A stretch of 38,773 bases of DNA from Bin80 sp022820435 (GCA_022820435.1 JAJEFL010000059.1:1-38773), one strand, 5' to 3'. Counted from the first letter of the stretch, positions 17,346 through 26,102 are shown. The notes: generated by a model not told the origin, from the sequence alone. A program made the numbers and translations.

Positions 17346-19025
17346 CTAATCTCCAGGGGTCCGGATCCGATCCACCAGTGTGCGGATCGATGCCGGTGGC
17401 GGCGGTGTAAACCTGGAAACGGTTACGGCCACCATGAAATTCAATACCATCCCGATTGTACCGATCCCTTCCGGAGAAATGCCGAACAGCCAGTAGTCTG
17501 CACTGTTGAGTTCCGGGCGCACAAACTTGAAGAAGACAATGTAACACGCGGTAAAGACGATGCCGGTGATCATTCCGCTGATCGCCCCGTACTTATTCAT
17601 CCGCCGCGTAAATATACCCAGAATAATCGCCGGGAAGAAGGAGGCCGCCGCCAGACCGAACGCAAACGCAACCACCTGTGCAACAAAGCCCGGCGGATCA
17701 ATGCCGAAGTAGCCGGCAATCAGGACAGCAACCCCTGCCGTGATCCGCGCCGTGAGAAGCTCCCGCTTCTCCGAAATGTCCGGCATGAACCCCTTCTTCA
17801 AAAGATCCCGGGCAACCGCCGTTGAGATAACCAGAAGAAGGCCGGCAGCGGTGGAGAGCGCGGCCGCAAGTCCGCCGGCCGCAACCAGACCGATGACCCA
17901 GCCCGGCAGATTGGCAATCTCCGGATTGGCCAATACCATAATGTCCCGATCAATCGTGAGTTCGTTCTCCTGCTCTGATGCAGGCCCCACATACTGGATC
18001 CGGCCATCTCCATTCCTGTCTTCAAACTTAATCAGACCCGTCTGCTCCCAGTTTTTGAACCACCCCGGCACCTCGGTATAAGGACGGTCCACAATCGTCG
18101 TCAGCAAATTCGTCCGGGCAAAGGCCGCCACCGCAGGGGCGCTCGTATACAGGAGTGCGATAAATACCAGTGCCCAGCCCGCACTGGTACGCGCATCCCG
18201 CATCCGCGGGACCGTGTAAAAGCGCACAATCACATGCGGAAGCCCCGCCGTCCCCACCATCAGCGCGGCGGTAATGGCAAAGACATCCATCATGCTCTTC
18301 TGCCCGCCTGTGTACGCCGCAAAACCGAGATCCGTACTCAAGCCATCCAGCTTATCCAGAAGGTACGCCCCCGAACCATCAACCAGCGTGCTCCCGAAGC
18401 CCACCTGTGGAATCACATTCCCGGTCATCAGCAGTGAAATAAAAATCGCCGGAACCAAGTACGCAAAAATGAGCACGCAGTACTGCGCAACCTGCGTATA
18501 GGTAATTCCGCGCATGCCGCCGAGGACCGCATAGAAGAATACGATCCCCATCCCGATCAGGACCCCCCAGATAATCTCAATCTCCAGGAACCGGGAGAAT
18601 ACAATCCCCACTCCCCGCATCTGCCCGGCCACATAGGTGAATGACACAAAAATGGCACAGAGCACGGCCACAAAGCGGGCGGTCTGTGAATAGTAACGGT
18701 CTCCCACGAAGTCTGGAACCGTGAATTTTCCGAACTTGCGCAGGTACGGGGCCAGAAGCAGCGCCAACAATACATACCCTCCCGTCCATCCAAGAAGATA
18801 AACGCTCCCGTCCCGCCCCATAAAGGCGATCAGCCCCGCCATAGAAATGAACGAGGCCGCACTCATCCAGTCCGCCGCCGTCGCCATCCCGTTCAAGACA
18901 GGATTGACTCGCCCGCCTGCAACATAGAACTCCCTGGTGGAACCTGCACGGGACCAGATTGCCACGCCAATGTAGAGGGCGAACGAGAGCCCGACCAGAA
19001 TGAAGGTCCACGCCTGTACGTTCAT
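17346..19025 (-). CDS. Sodium:solute symporter, large subunit (ActP/VC_2705-like)
   Basis: A 559-residue polytopic transporter of the SSS family. Motifs include REFYVAGGRVNPVLNGMATAADWMSAASFI near the N-terminus, FTVPDFVGDRYYS, and GLAAALSTAAGLLLVISTAVARDL. These match acetate/cation-symporter-like members rather than the sugar branch. An inserted hydrophilic loop around 315-370 contains DRNGDGRIQY. The start ATG overlaps the stop of the upstream DUF4212 gene in an ATGA, so the two subunits are translationally coupled. The substrate is probably a short carboxylate, but the sequence does not settle it. Confidence 0.9.
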   Translation of the reverse strand: MNVQAWTFILVGLSFALYIGVAIWSRAGSTREFYVAGGRVNPVLNGMATAADWMSAASFISMAGLIAFMGRDGSVYLLGWTGGYVLLALLLAPYLRKFGKFTVPDFVGDRYYSQTARFVAVLCAIFVSFTYVAGQMRGVGIVFSRFLEIEIIWGVLIGMGIVFFYAVLGGMRGITYTQVAQYCVLIFAYLVPAIFISLLMTGNVIPQVGFGSTLVDGSGAYLLDKLDGLSTDLGFAAYTGGQKSMMDVFAITAALMVGTAGLPHVIVRFYTVPRMRDARTSAGWALVFIALLYTSAPAVAAFARTNLLTTIVDRPYTEVPGWFKNWEQTGLIKFEDRNGDGRIQYVGPASEQENELTIDRDIMVLANPEIANLPGWVIGLVAAGGLAAALSTAAGLLLVISTAVARDLLKKGFMPDISEKRELLTARITAGVAVLIAGYFGIDPPGFVAQVVAFAFGLAAASFFPAIILGIFTRRMNKYGAISGMITGIVFTACYIVFFKFVRPELNSADYWLFGISPEGIGTIGMVLNFMVAVTVSRFTPPPPASIRTLVDRIRTPGD

Positions 19026-19270
19026 GAAGCCTCCGCGGATGATTCCCGATCAAGCCGGTTCATGAGGCGGACATACACAAAAATGATCACCACAAACACA
19101 TAGATTGCCCCCTGCTGTGCGAACCAGAATCCTAGCTTAAAGCCAAAGACACGCACCTGATCCAACAGATCCACGAACAGAACACTGGCACCGAATGAAA
19201 CCAGAAACCAGATCCCGAGAAGGATCGCCAGATAGCGCAGGTTGATTTTCCAATACCGTTCAGAATTCAT
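19022..19270 (-). CDS. DUF4212 small subunit of sodium:solute symporter
   Basis: An 82-residue membrane protein with two hydrophobic helices (about 12-33 and 45-66) and a charged C-terminus. The opening RYWKINLRYLAILLGIWFLVSF and the later FWFAQQGAIYVFVVIIFVYV are typical of the DUF4212 family. This family is nearly always encoded just before a VC_2705-type symporter, as here, with a 4-nt ATGA overlap. The ATG at 19270 is chosen; the frame stays open upstream to 19339 but those residues are not family-like. It is the first gene of the co-directional block. Confidence 0.88.
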   Translation of the reverse strand: MNSERYWKINLRYLAILLGIWFLVSFGASVLFVDLLDQVRVFGFKLGFWFAQQGAIYVFVVIIFVYVRLMNRLDRESSAEAS

Positions 19271-20114
19271 GAATCCGCATGTTCGTGATTGAGTGTCCGC
19301 AAAAAATCCGAACGGACTAAGATACATCATCACCGGCAATTATAATGACCTTCACCGTCTGGGGACCTCAATCTCCAGGGTCGCACATGGATCCATATCT
19401 TCTTTCTCCCGCATTTTCAGGGCTTCCAAAGATTTTATGCACCGCTTCCAGAAATGCAGGCGGTCTTCGGATTCAGATCTGATCCGACTGCTGCCGGCAG
19501 GCTTCCCGTATCCACCATTCGGCCGCGCACGAACACGCAGCAGGCGCTTTCTGGCGGAGAGCCCCCCCCTGTGTTCCAGCCGGAGACTCTGCGGTGCATG
19601 GCCCGGCGGCAGATGTTACATTTTTGGGCGGGATTCGGCGGGTTGAGATCGGAAAGAAAACCTCGCCAAAGCCCCTTGCCCTGAATCGGTGCTCGAACCA
19701 GACCAGCATGGATCCAGAATACCTCCCCGATAAAGTAGCCGGGCATATCCTGTTCCAGAGCAAGAAAAAACCAAAAAACACGAAAAAAGCCCCTCGGATC
19801 CGTGCGTCACAGGATGCTTTAGGATTCCTGCATGCAGGGTTTCTCTGGTAAACAATGCAGCTGGTATCTGGAAACCATCGGTTTCATGCGGTCTGGAGTT
19901 CATAATTCCCATTTTTTCGTATATTGGGTGAGTCTGATTACGGTAATCCCGAGGATCTCCTGCATCTTTATGCTCAACGCAGTCGATGCATGTACAATGT
20001 TTCGCCGGACCACCGAGTCTGGATAGCCGCACGAATGGGTGCAACCCGGCGACCGCTATCCGGGCAGCAGCAATAAATCATCCAGCAACCAAACGCCCGA
20101 ACGGGTCAAGCATC
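19271..20114. other. Gene-poor stretch without a convincing gene
   Basis: About 840 nt. Several frames stay open for 60-140 codons on both strands, but none has a recognisable domain, good start context or consistent composition. It includes a perfect 12-bp palindrome CCTGCATGCAGG (19827-19838), an A-rich stretch near 19760-19790 and a C8 run near 19561. The promoter of the minus-strand symporter block should lie at its left end and that of the plus-strand orphan gene at its right end; neither was resolved. Confidence 0.4.
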
Positions 20115-20744
20115 ATGACACAGTACTATAACTCAACACCCCCACATCCTGACATCCCTGCCAAGGAATTGCGGTGGCCTGCTGATCTGCTGAAGGGAAT
20201 CCTGATCGGGCAGGAACCGCCGGAAGGATATCCCGCCAAGTGGGTGCTTTCCGTGCAGAATCCACTGGGACGCGCCGCTGTGGAGGTGATTGAGTACGCG
20301 AAGTGGTCCGTGGACGATGGAAAAATGCTTCCTGAATACTCAGTGTGTCGCTGGGGGACAGAACTGATAAAAGAGGTTGAGTACCGGCTCCTTGAACCAG
20401 GGAAGTGGGAGGTCGGCCGGGAACTCCCGTGGAGTGTCTATCTCTATGCAATCGAAAAAGTGTCTGCACATGTCATGCGCTATAAGATTGCGCAGAAAAT
20501 GGCGGCAGAGGTAATGGTGGAATTTGAGGGGCATCCCAACTACGAACAGGGAAAGGTCGAGGCCATCCGCAGCGTATTTGATGAGCTGAAACGCAACTAT
20601 GTAGTGGAGGAGGGAGAATTGGTGCACACCACGAACAAAGTGGCACCGGAGCGTGACAAGAAAATAATCTTTGAGGTCGCCCGCCGTGAGGCCCTCTGGG
20701 AGATGGGGGAAGACGATGAGGATGAAAAATGGTGTCGCGATTGA
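20115..20744 (+). CDS. Orphan hypothetical protein
   Basis: A 209-residue soluble, acidic protein with no signal peptide or membrane segment. It is rich in Trp, Tyr and Glu and predicted mostly helical from about 120 on (VSAHVMRYKIAQKMAAEVMVEF, EAIRSVFDELKRNYVVEEGE). The C-terminus is strongly acidic (EMGEDDEDEKW). No family is recognised. The ATG at 20115 was chosen over an upstream open extension (to 19986) whose composition is unlike the rest. It stands alone between divergent transcription units in the irregular region. A recently acquired or lineage-specific gene is possible. Confidence 0.6.
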   Translation: MTQYYNSTPPHPDIPAKELRWPADLLKGILIGQEPPEGYPAKWVLSVQNPLGRAAVEVIEYAKWSVDDGKMLPEYSVCRWGTELIKEVEYRLLEPGKWEVGRELPWSVYLYAIEKVSAHVMRYKIAQKMAAEVMVEFEGHPNYEQGKVEAIRSVFDELKRNYVVEEGELVHTTNKVAPERDKKIIFEVARREALWEMGEDDEDEKWCRD

Positions 20745-20920
20745 TTTCAGACCGCCCGCGGAAATCTGCCAGAACACGGAAGTCTTGTCTCTGGGCAGTT
20801 GTGAAGAGTATTGCGTGAACTAATGCTGTGCAACAATGGATACAGCAGCAGGCAGGACGGTCAGATATGTCCAGGCAGAATGAACGATTACCGTGCCTTC
20901 TCACCTGCGACTAGGTATGA

Positions 20921-21388
20921 CGGGGGATATGCAAATGGTCCACTTCCATTAAAAATGAGAATTTTATTGCCAAAATTGTTATCTCGGCGAACTACCCTCT
21001 GATCTGTTTTCATAGTTACTGGTCGACATTTGACGGAGATCACAGCAATGTGGAATTGTTGTGGGGTGCAGTGGTGACGGTTGTTTTGATTCCCCCTATT
21101 TTCATCTATATCCCCGGAGTTAAGAAGATTGAGACCTTTCACCCTGCATGATTCCTGAGCCTGCTTGTCGTGGTAAGCCTTGCAGCCGGCGGCGGGGCAG
21201 TTTCGTCCGACATTGATTTACCGAATGCATATAGAGCGGGAGGGCATTACATGCTTTCTTTTGCCCTTTTGACACCGATGATCTACTTTTTGGCTCACCA
21301 TGTGAATCAACCCCGAAAATCGCCCATCTTTAACGGCATCGGATCAACCAAGTCTACAGAATCGAAAAGCCGGCAACAGCGAAAATGA
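20921..21388 (+). pseudogene. Decayed membrane-protein gene with in-frame TGA
   Basis: One reading frame runs from 20921 to 21388, broken only by TGA at 21149-21151. Before the stop it encodes FDGDHSNVELLWGAVVTVVL...PGVKKIETFHPA. After it, in the same frame, come FLSLLVVVSLAAGGG and YMLSFALLTPMIYFLAHHV. Three hydrophobic helices spread over both halves suggest a single former membrane protein. No start codon is available at the 5' end, and stops at 20912 and 20918 bound it, so the N-terminus is lost as well. The family is not recognised. Alternatives are a sequencing error at the TGA or a short independent downstream gene starting at a GTG (21170). Confidence 0.5.
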
Positions 21389-21647
21389 TCCCCCGTATTT
21401 CTTCCTAGGGGCATACGGATTGCGAGGAATGATCCAGAGGAGCACATAGCGGCTCATGGATCCCTTCAGATACAACCCGCCTGTCGGTAAAATTTCAGAA
21501 GACAGCCAGAAAATACCGCTGGCACCTTCCCTCACCGGATTGTACGCTCATGGACCGGACCGGCCGGAGAAACAGCCCCATTACCCCCGTGCCAATAGGT
21601 GGAGTCGTTCAGAGACCATTACATCCCCGCTGTCAAGAAATTCTGCG
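21389..21647. other. Intergenic stretch with no supported gene
   Basis: About 260 nt between the decayed membrane-protein remnant and the stop of the nuclease gene. Short open frames exist on both strands without recognisable features. No clear terminator for the minus-strand nuclease gene was seen. Confidence 0.35.
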
Positions 21648-22712
21648 CTACTGCTTCGGCCATACCTCAAGGAATCTGGCTGCAATGCTGCGCATCTGCC
21701 GAGCCGCATCCTCAATCACATCATCCCGCTCAACCCCGGTCTTGAGACGAATCGGAATATAAAGCACCCCCTTATTTTCCTGTGCTTCGTCGAAACGACT
21801 CACATTCTGATCGGCGGTCGTTCCTGATACGCCGGAAAACGAACCTCCGGTATGCTGCTTCAACCACATCGGTGTAATCCCCCAGTCGCGCCATGCCTCA
21901 AGGTCAACTCCAAGCCACAGTCCAAACCTTTTATGCAGGCGCAGGTAGCGGCCTGCAGTGGTGTAGCCGTGTGTCGGATTCAGGCGTTTCTTGCTGGCTA
22001 TTCCATCCGCAATGACATGATCAACAATCTCTTCGATCAGTTGGCTGTAGTTGATCAGGCGACGTGCTACTCCTACATTGGTTACTTCACCCTCGTGCAA
22101 CGGGAGGAATTCGTCCGTGTTCTTCATTTGTTCGGTCAGTCCACGAAGCTGACGAATGTCCTGTTTAACTGAATCGTCCGTCGTAGCATATTCCAGCCGT
22201 TTCAGAACTTCCTCCCAACTGGTGATGGCCAGCGTTCGATTGCCAGTGTGTGCCCAAATGAGATTAATGCCGCCGCCGTCTTTATCCAATTTTCTGTCTC
22301 CGAGTTTAATGGAGGAATCTTCACACTTCAATTCCAGTTCATCCCAGAGTCCACGTATTCTCGGTTTTGGGACAATAAATACGACCGCAGAAGATGGGGA
22401 AGTCGGCAATACCTCCAGATACGATACCGGCTGAGCATCCGTCAATCCAGCCCAGAACTTGTTTTCAACGAGGATTCGCACGATGCCACCCTCCGCATCC
22501 TTTATCGTCAGATCCGGGGTACCGTCGCCCTGTTGTTCTTCCGCAGTTATTGATCCCGGCGTGAAAAATTCGATACCGGTCTCGCTGACAAATTTAACAA
22601 ATGCCTCGGCGACTTCTGCCGATTCGCTGAGAATGTAGGCAAGTGCCTGTGTAGCAACCGGTTCTGCCCCGATTGAAGTGATACGGGGAACAAGATGTCC
22701 AAGTAGACTCAT
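21648..22712 (-). CDS. PD-(D/E)XK-family nuclease-like protein
   Basis: A 354-residue soluble protein whose N-terminal third carries a PD-(D/E)XK core. Asp67 lies in GTPDLTI, Glu83-Asn-Lys85 in RILVENKFW, and a Q-x-x-x-Y (Gln94-Tyr98) follows. The N-terminal helix EPVATQALAYIL is typical of this group. The C-terminal ~200 residues are of unknown fold. The active-site set looks intact, so DNA cleavage is plausible. Such solitary nucleases occur in defence-related or mobile regions, but no partner methylase, helicase or ATPase is adjacent here. It may be part of a defence system, a remnant of one, or a housekeeping restriction-like protein. Confidence 0.75.
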   Translation of the reverse strand: MSLLGHLVPRITSIGAEPVATQALAYILSESAEVAEAFVKFVSETGIEFFTPGSITAEEQQGDGTPDLTIKDAEGGIVRILVENKFWAGLTDAQPVSYLEVLPTSPSSAVVFIVPKPRIRGLWDELELKCEDSSIKLGDRKLDKDGGGINLIWAHTGNRTLAITSWEEVLKRLEYATTDDSVKQDIRQLRGLTEQMKNTDEFLPLHEGEVTNVGVARRLINYSQLIEEIVDHVIADGIASKKRLNPTHGYTTAGRYLRLHKRFGLWLGVDLEAWRDWGITPMWLKQHTGGSFSGVSGTTADQNVSRFDEAQENKGVLYIPIRLKTGVERDDVIEDAARQMRSIAARFLEVWPKQ

Positions 22713-23329
22713 AAGTAATGGGTTCTATGTGATGATGCAGTTATGGTAAAATCCCGTCCAAGAGTGAACGCTCCGCTCAATTTAGGAATTATTCTCAAAC
22801 TGTAACAAAGTGAACCTCTTTTGCATTTCAATATCTGGCACCTAGTTTTGCGGGCATAACGCTTCACAACGACAGAACTTACATCGGTTCCACCCTCGTT
22901 CAGTGATTCGTTTTCTAACCGACCGCCATCCCCAACGGAACAGGGGAACAGGGAGCCCTGTTCCGCAACCCTCAGATGGTTCCCCGCAGGAGGTACGGTT
23001 TCGATATAACTCCCATTCTGTGGACGATCTCCGGTCTTGTGCGTGATCAGTTTACACCTGCAGCCGTCCCGCTCAAATCTGTTCCATCTGTATCCGATCA
23101 GGGCTTTTTCCGGTGTATCCGGCTCCGAATGGTCACTCAACCGCCAGCGAAACGTATAAACAGTTAGGGGCTGGGCGGTTCCTGGAATTTCAAGGGATTT
23201 TGGGGAATATGCATAACCAGACGATCACCGGCGACAGTGAAGTTATTGCCGCAAAGCCGGCAGTCGGGTGATACAAAACCAACAAAAACGCGAACTGCCG
23301 GGGTACCCGCACAGATCGGCACCGAGGTA
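22713..23329. other. Intergenic region upstream of the nuclease gene, with hairpins
   Basis: About 620 nt. A minus-strand frame open from a TTG at 23140 to 22709 would overlap the nuclease ATG in an ATGA, but it has no recognisable domain and contains a strong hairpin, so it is not called. An 8-bp inverted repeat (23257-23264 with 23294-23301) lies closer to the MscS gene, which ends at 23330. The nuclease promoter presumably lies here but was not identified. Confidence 0.4.
22936..22965. repeat. 10-bp perfect hairpin containing a duplicated GAACAGGG
   Basis: CGGAACAGGG (22936-22945) pairs perfectly with CCCTGTTCCG (22956-22965) around a 10-nt loop. The loop itself repeats GAACAGGG, so the left arm is tandemly duplicated and two alternative pairings are possible. 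It lies about 225 nt upstream of the nuclease start. It has no T-tract on either side. Confidence 0.55.
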
Positions 23330-24424
23330 TCAGGATGAGAGGAGGCCTCCGGTCTGACCGGAGAGATGAACCTCTTTCGCCGGCATGATGGGAAGTTTCT
23401 GCTCTTCGGCCAGTCTTCGAACCCCCAGCAGAATTTCCTCCTGCGTCACCATAAATGCCGCAAAATCCGTGGACAGCGTAAAGGCCTGCACCAGTACGCC
23501 GAGACCGCTTGCATCCAGTTTGGTGAGTTGAACCATATTCTGATCGATGTGAAGATCCGTCCGCTGCGCAAGCAGATCACGGATTGAGGTGAGGAAACGC
23601 TCCAGCTGCGATACCGTTGCCTCGTGGGTCAGGGTGACATCAAAACGGACCCGGCGGGAGCCGCGCTTGGAAAGGTTGCGGACTTCCGCATTGGTAAACG
23701 TCTGATTCGGGAGAATCGAAACCGTCTGATCAAACTGCCGGATCCGCGTGCTGCGAATACCAACCTCCTCCACCGATCCCTCCACGCCGTTGATCTCCAC
23801 CACATCCCCGATCTGAAATGGACGCTCACTGAAAATGACAATTGATCCGAAAATATTTGCCAGCGTATCCTTTGCGGCAAACGCCACCGCCAGCCCGCCA
23901 ATACTGAGACTCGCAATCAGGCCGGTCGCCGAATAGCCAAACTGCCCCAGAATCGCCGCCACCATGATCAGCGCCACCAACAGCTTCACCGTATTGGTCA
24001 CAGGATTGACCAGCTGGTCGTCCAGTTTCGTTTCTGTTTTTTCTGCCGTACGCGCTGCAATTGCCGCAAACACATCCACTACATGGAATGCGCAATAAGC
24101 CACCACAAGAATCAGGGCCACCATCCCGGCAGTGGTCACCCACAGGCGGATATTCAATGGAGTCTCCGGAAGACCGAGAAGGCCAATGACCCCGTTCCAG
24201 ATTGCCACATTGACCAGAAAACTGAGTGGTCTGGTAAGGAGGCGGTACACATCATTGACCACATTCTGATCCCCTCTCCTGCTGAAGCGGCGCATCACCC
24301 GGCGAAGCAGCCGACGCACGACAGCGTGCGCCAATAACCCTAAAAGAAGAAGCACCGCCACAACAATCAGCTGACTGACCGCAATTCCCCACAGCACCTG
24401 TTCGGATAAAAAAGAAAGATTCAT
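23330..24424 (-). CDS. MscS-family small-conductance mechanosensitive channel
   Basis: A 364-residue inner-membrane protein with about four membrane helices before the pore. It has the MscS pore and beta-domain signature: GLIASLSIGGLAVAFAAKDTLANIFGSI (pore helix), then FQIGDVVEINGVEGSVEEVGIRSTRIR and ILPNQTFTNAEVRN. It should open under membrane tension to release solutes on osmotic downshock. The length suits MscS with one extra helix. ATG 24424 is chosen because it lies 4 nt after the WbqC-like stop and opens with a helix; an extension to 24499 is unlikely. It is co-transcribed with the WbqC-like gene. Confidence 0.9.
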   Translation of the reverse strand: MNLSFLSEQVLWGIAVSQLIVVAVLLLLGLLAHAVVRRLLRRVMRRFSRRGDQNVVNDVYRLLTRPLSFLVNVAIWNGVIGLLGLPETPLNIRLWVTTAGMVALILVVAYCAFHVVDVFAAIAARTAEKTETKLDDQLVNPVTNTVKLLVALIMVAAILGQFGYSATGLIASLSIGGLAVAFAAKDTLANIFGSIVIFSERPFQIGDVVEINGVEGSVEEVGIRSTRIRQFDQTVSILPNQTFTNAEVRNLSKRGSRRVRFDVTLTHEATVSQLERFLTSIRDLLAQRTDLHIDQNMVQLTKLDASGLGVLVQAFTLSTDFAAFMVTQEEILLGVRRLAEEQKLPIMPAKEVHLSGQTGGLLSS

Positions 24425-24428
24425 TTTG

Positions 24429-25115
24429 CTATTCCATTTGATGGTTCGCAGGCAGAATACGTGTGCCTGCACGAAGCATGCCCGCACTTTCGGGGCCATA
24501 ATTGAAAATCAGATCCAGTACCGTCATTCCCTCAATAAATCCGGCAAATGCCTGACGGTAATCCGGCACCGAAAAATACAACCGCCGGGCCGAACAAGGT
24601 TCCGGGGTTCCGGCAGGTGCCAAAAATTCCGCCCCCGGCCAGCACGCCATGATGGTTTCCACCGTATCCGGCGCCCCATCCAGTTCGGTCGCACAGCGCA
24701 TCGTTCCCGATCCATGGATCCACTGATAGACCAGTCGGGTCGTCGCAATATTCAATCCGCCCAAATGCGTCCAGTCCCGGAGATACAGAGCACGGACTGC
24801 CTCCTGATAATGATCAAAATACGGAGACTGACTGTAATTGAACCGGATCGCCTTCCAGTGGCGCTTCCGCCATCCCGGAACCGGACGGATGCGGGTCCTA
24901 AACTGCGCCCGCCCGTGCTGCCCGCCCTTCAAAGGTACCGAAACCCACTGCCACCCGTCTGGATTCCGGACCCGCATGCGATTCTGCAGGGACTGACGGC
25001 TGTACTGGAAGGTGTCCGCCAGAATCACAATATCTGCCGCCTGCATCAGCGCAGCAGAGGCCAGACCCGGCCAGTATTCAGGGGGGCGTATAGTTATGGT
25101 TCTGCAGTTTGCCAT
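24429..25115 (-). CDS. WbqC-like family protein
   Basis: A 228-residue cytosolic protein of the WbqC family. Diagnostic stretches are PEYWPGLASAALMQAADIVILADTFQYS at the N-terminus, SLQNRMRVRNPDGWQWVSVPL, and HWKAIRFNYSQSPYFDHY. The family is often encoded in O-antigen and surface-glycan loci and has an unclear biochemical role. It is followed after 4 nt by the MscS channel gene and diverges from the LD-carboxypeptidase gene across a 72-nt gap. The gap is short enough that the two promoters must lie close together or overlap. No SD site is evident. Confidence 0.82.
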   Translation of the reverse strand: MANCRTITIRPPEYWPGLASAALMQAADIVILADTFQYSRQSLQNRMRVRNPDGWQWVSVPLKGGQHGRAQFRTRIRPVPGWRKRHWKAIRFNYSQSPYFDHYQEAVRALYLRDWTHLGGLNIATTRLVYQWIHGSGTMRCATELDGAPDTVETIMACWPGAEFLAPAGTPEPCSARRLYFSVPDYRQAFAGFIEGMTVLDLIFNYGPESAGMLRAGTRILPANHQME

Positions 25116-25187
25116 AGAAGTTCAACCATCTACCCGGTGGCTCGTTTACTGTGCGGTGCTACCGCTATCGTCTGTTCATTGAAAATT

Positions 25188-26102
25188 ATGGCCTCTCCGC
25201 CATTGTGGCATCCCGCCCAGGAATTGGGTGTTGTCTCGCCGGCAAGTGCACCGCGTATTCCTGAAACACTGGAGCACGGGCTCCATGCACTAGCCGAAGA
25301 TGGATATCAGGTGTACTGGGATCCATGCCGGCTCACAAAGCGCCGGTACCTGAGCGGCTCCGATGTCCAGCGTGCTGCACAGTTTCACGAGACACTCGCC
25401 CGTACAAGGTACCTGATTGCCGTTCGAGGAGGATATGGATGCCTGCGAATCCTGGATCAGATTGATTATGCCGCCGCACAGCGCACGCCCGGTGTGCTGA
25501 TTGGATACAGTGACATCACCGCTCTGCAACTCAGCCTCTTTGCCGGCGCAGGATGGCGGTCCATCTCGGGACCTGTGGTTATTGAATGGATGTCCATTAC
25601 AGCAGCCATGAAAAAGGAAGTCCGACGGCTGCTTGAAGGAAACCTGCCTGCACCCATTGATGGGCTCACAACCAGACGGGAAGGGCAATGCACCGGCATC
25701 CTTCTGGGGGGCAACCTGTCTATGATCGCCCGGATGGTTGGCTCCAAATATCTGCCAGACCTGAAAGGAACGATCCTCTTCATCGAAGATGTCAATGAAG
25801 CCCCCTACCGAATTGATGCACTCCTGACACAACTGAAAAATGCTGGAATATTTGAGGGACTCGGGGGTTTAATCCTAGGGAATTTCACCGGAGATCCATC
25901 CCAAACGAAACCGGAAGACAAAGATCTTGTAATGCATACCATTCTGGACTGTATCGGGGAATATTCCTGGCCCGTGGCATCGGGGCTGGCCTATGGACAT
26001 CTGCCTTCACGGCAGATACTCCCCATCGGGGTGTCTGCCCGTCTGACGGCAGATCGCCGGGGCGCATGCCTTACGCCTCTGGAATCCGTTACAAAACCGT
26101 AA
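25188..26102 (+). CDS. LD-carboxypeptidase / muramoyltetrapeptide carboxypeptidase (S66 family)
   Basis: A 304-residue cytosolic peptidase that removes the terminal D-amino acid from tetrapeptides during peptidoglycan recycling. The S66 triad is visible: Ser108 in IGYSDITAL, Glu200 in ILFIEDVNEAPYRID, and His271 in LAYGHLPSRQILPIG. The N-terminal GVVSPAS and RGGYG match the family. The ATG at 25188 is chosen; the frame stays open far upstream but that part overlaps the WbqC-like gene and is an antisense shadow. It is the first gene of the plus-strand run. MccF-type self-immunity peptidases share the fold, but nothing nearby suggests microcin resistance. Confidence 0.88.
   Translation: MASPPLWHPAQELGVVSPASAPRIPETLEHGLHALAEDGYQVYWDPCRLTKRRYLSGSDVQRAAQFHETLARTRYLIAVRGGYGCLRILDQIDYAAAQRTPGVLIGYSDITALQLSLFAGAGWRSISGPVVIEWMSITAAMKKEVRRLLEGNLPAPIDGLTTRREGQCTGILLGGNLSMIARMVGSKYLPDLKGTILFIEDVNEAPYRIDALLTQLKNAGIFEGLGGLILGNFTGDPSQTKPEDKDLVMHTILDCIGEYSWPVASGLAYGHLPSRQILPIGVSARLTADRRGACLTPLESVTKP

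Noticed and set aside
19827..19838. 12-bp palindrome CCTGCATGCAGG as an operator or attachment site
   Set aside because: It is isolated and short, with no nearby recombinase or regulator gene; chance is a fair explanation.
19435..20044. Overlapping minus-strand frames (103-142 codons) in the gene-poor stretch
   Set aside because: They have Cys/Arg/Pro-rich text without any recognisable motif, and they overlap one another in different frames.
21149..21151. UGA as a selenocysteine codon
   Set aside because: The upstream start is missing, stops lie just before the frame, and no SECIS-like hairpin was evident; decay is simpler.
22709..23140. Minus-strand open frame of 143 codons overlapping the nuclease start in ATGA
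   Set aside because: It begins with TTG, contains a 10-bp perfect hairpin and shows no domain or consistent composition; the ATGA overlap alone is weak support.
24426..25187. Upstream in-frame extension of the LD-carboxypeptidase
   Set aside because: It is antisense to the well-supported WbqC-like gene; the family N-terminus fits the ATG at 25188.
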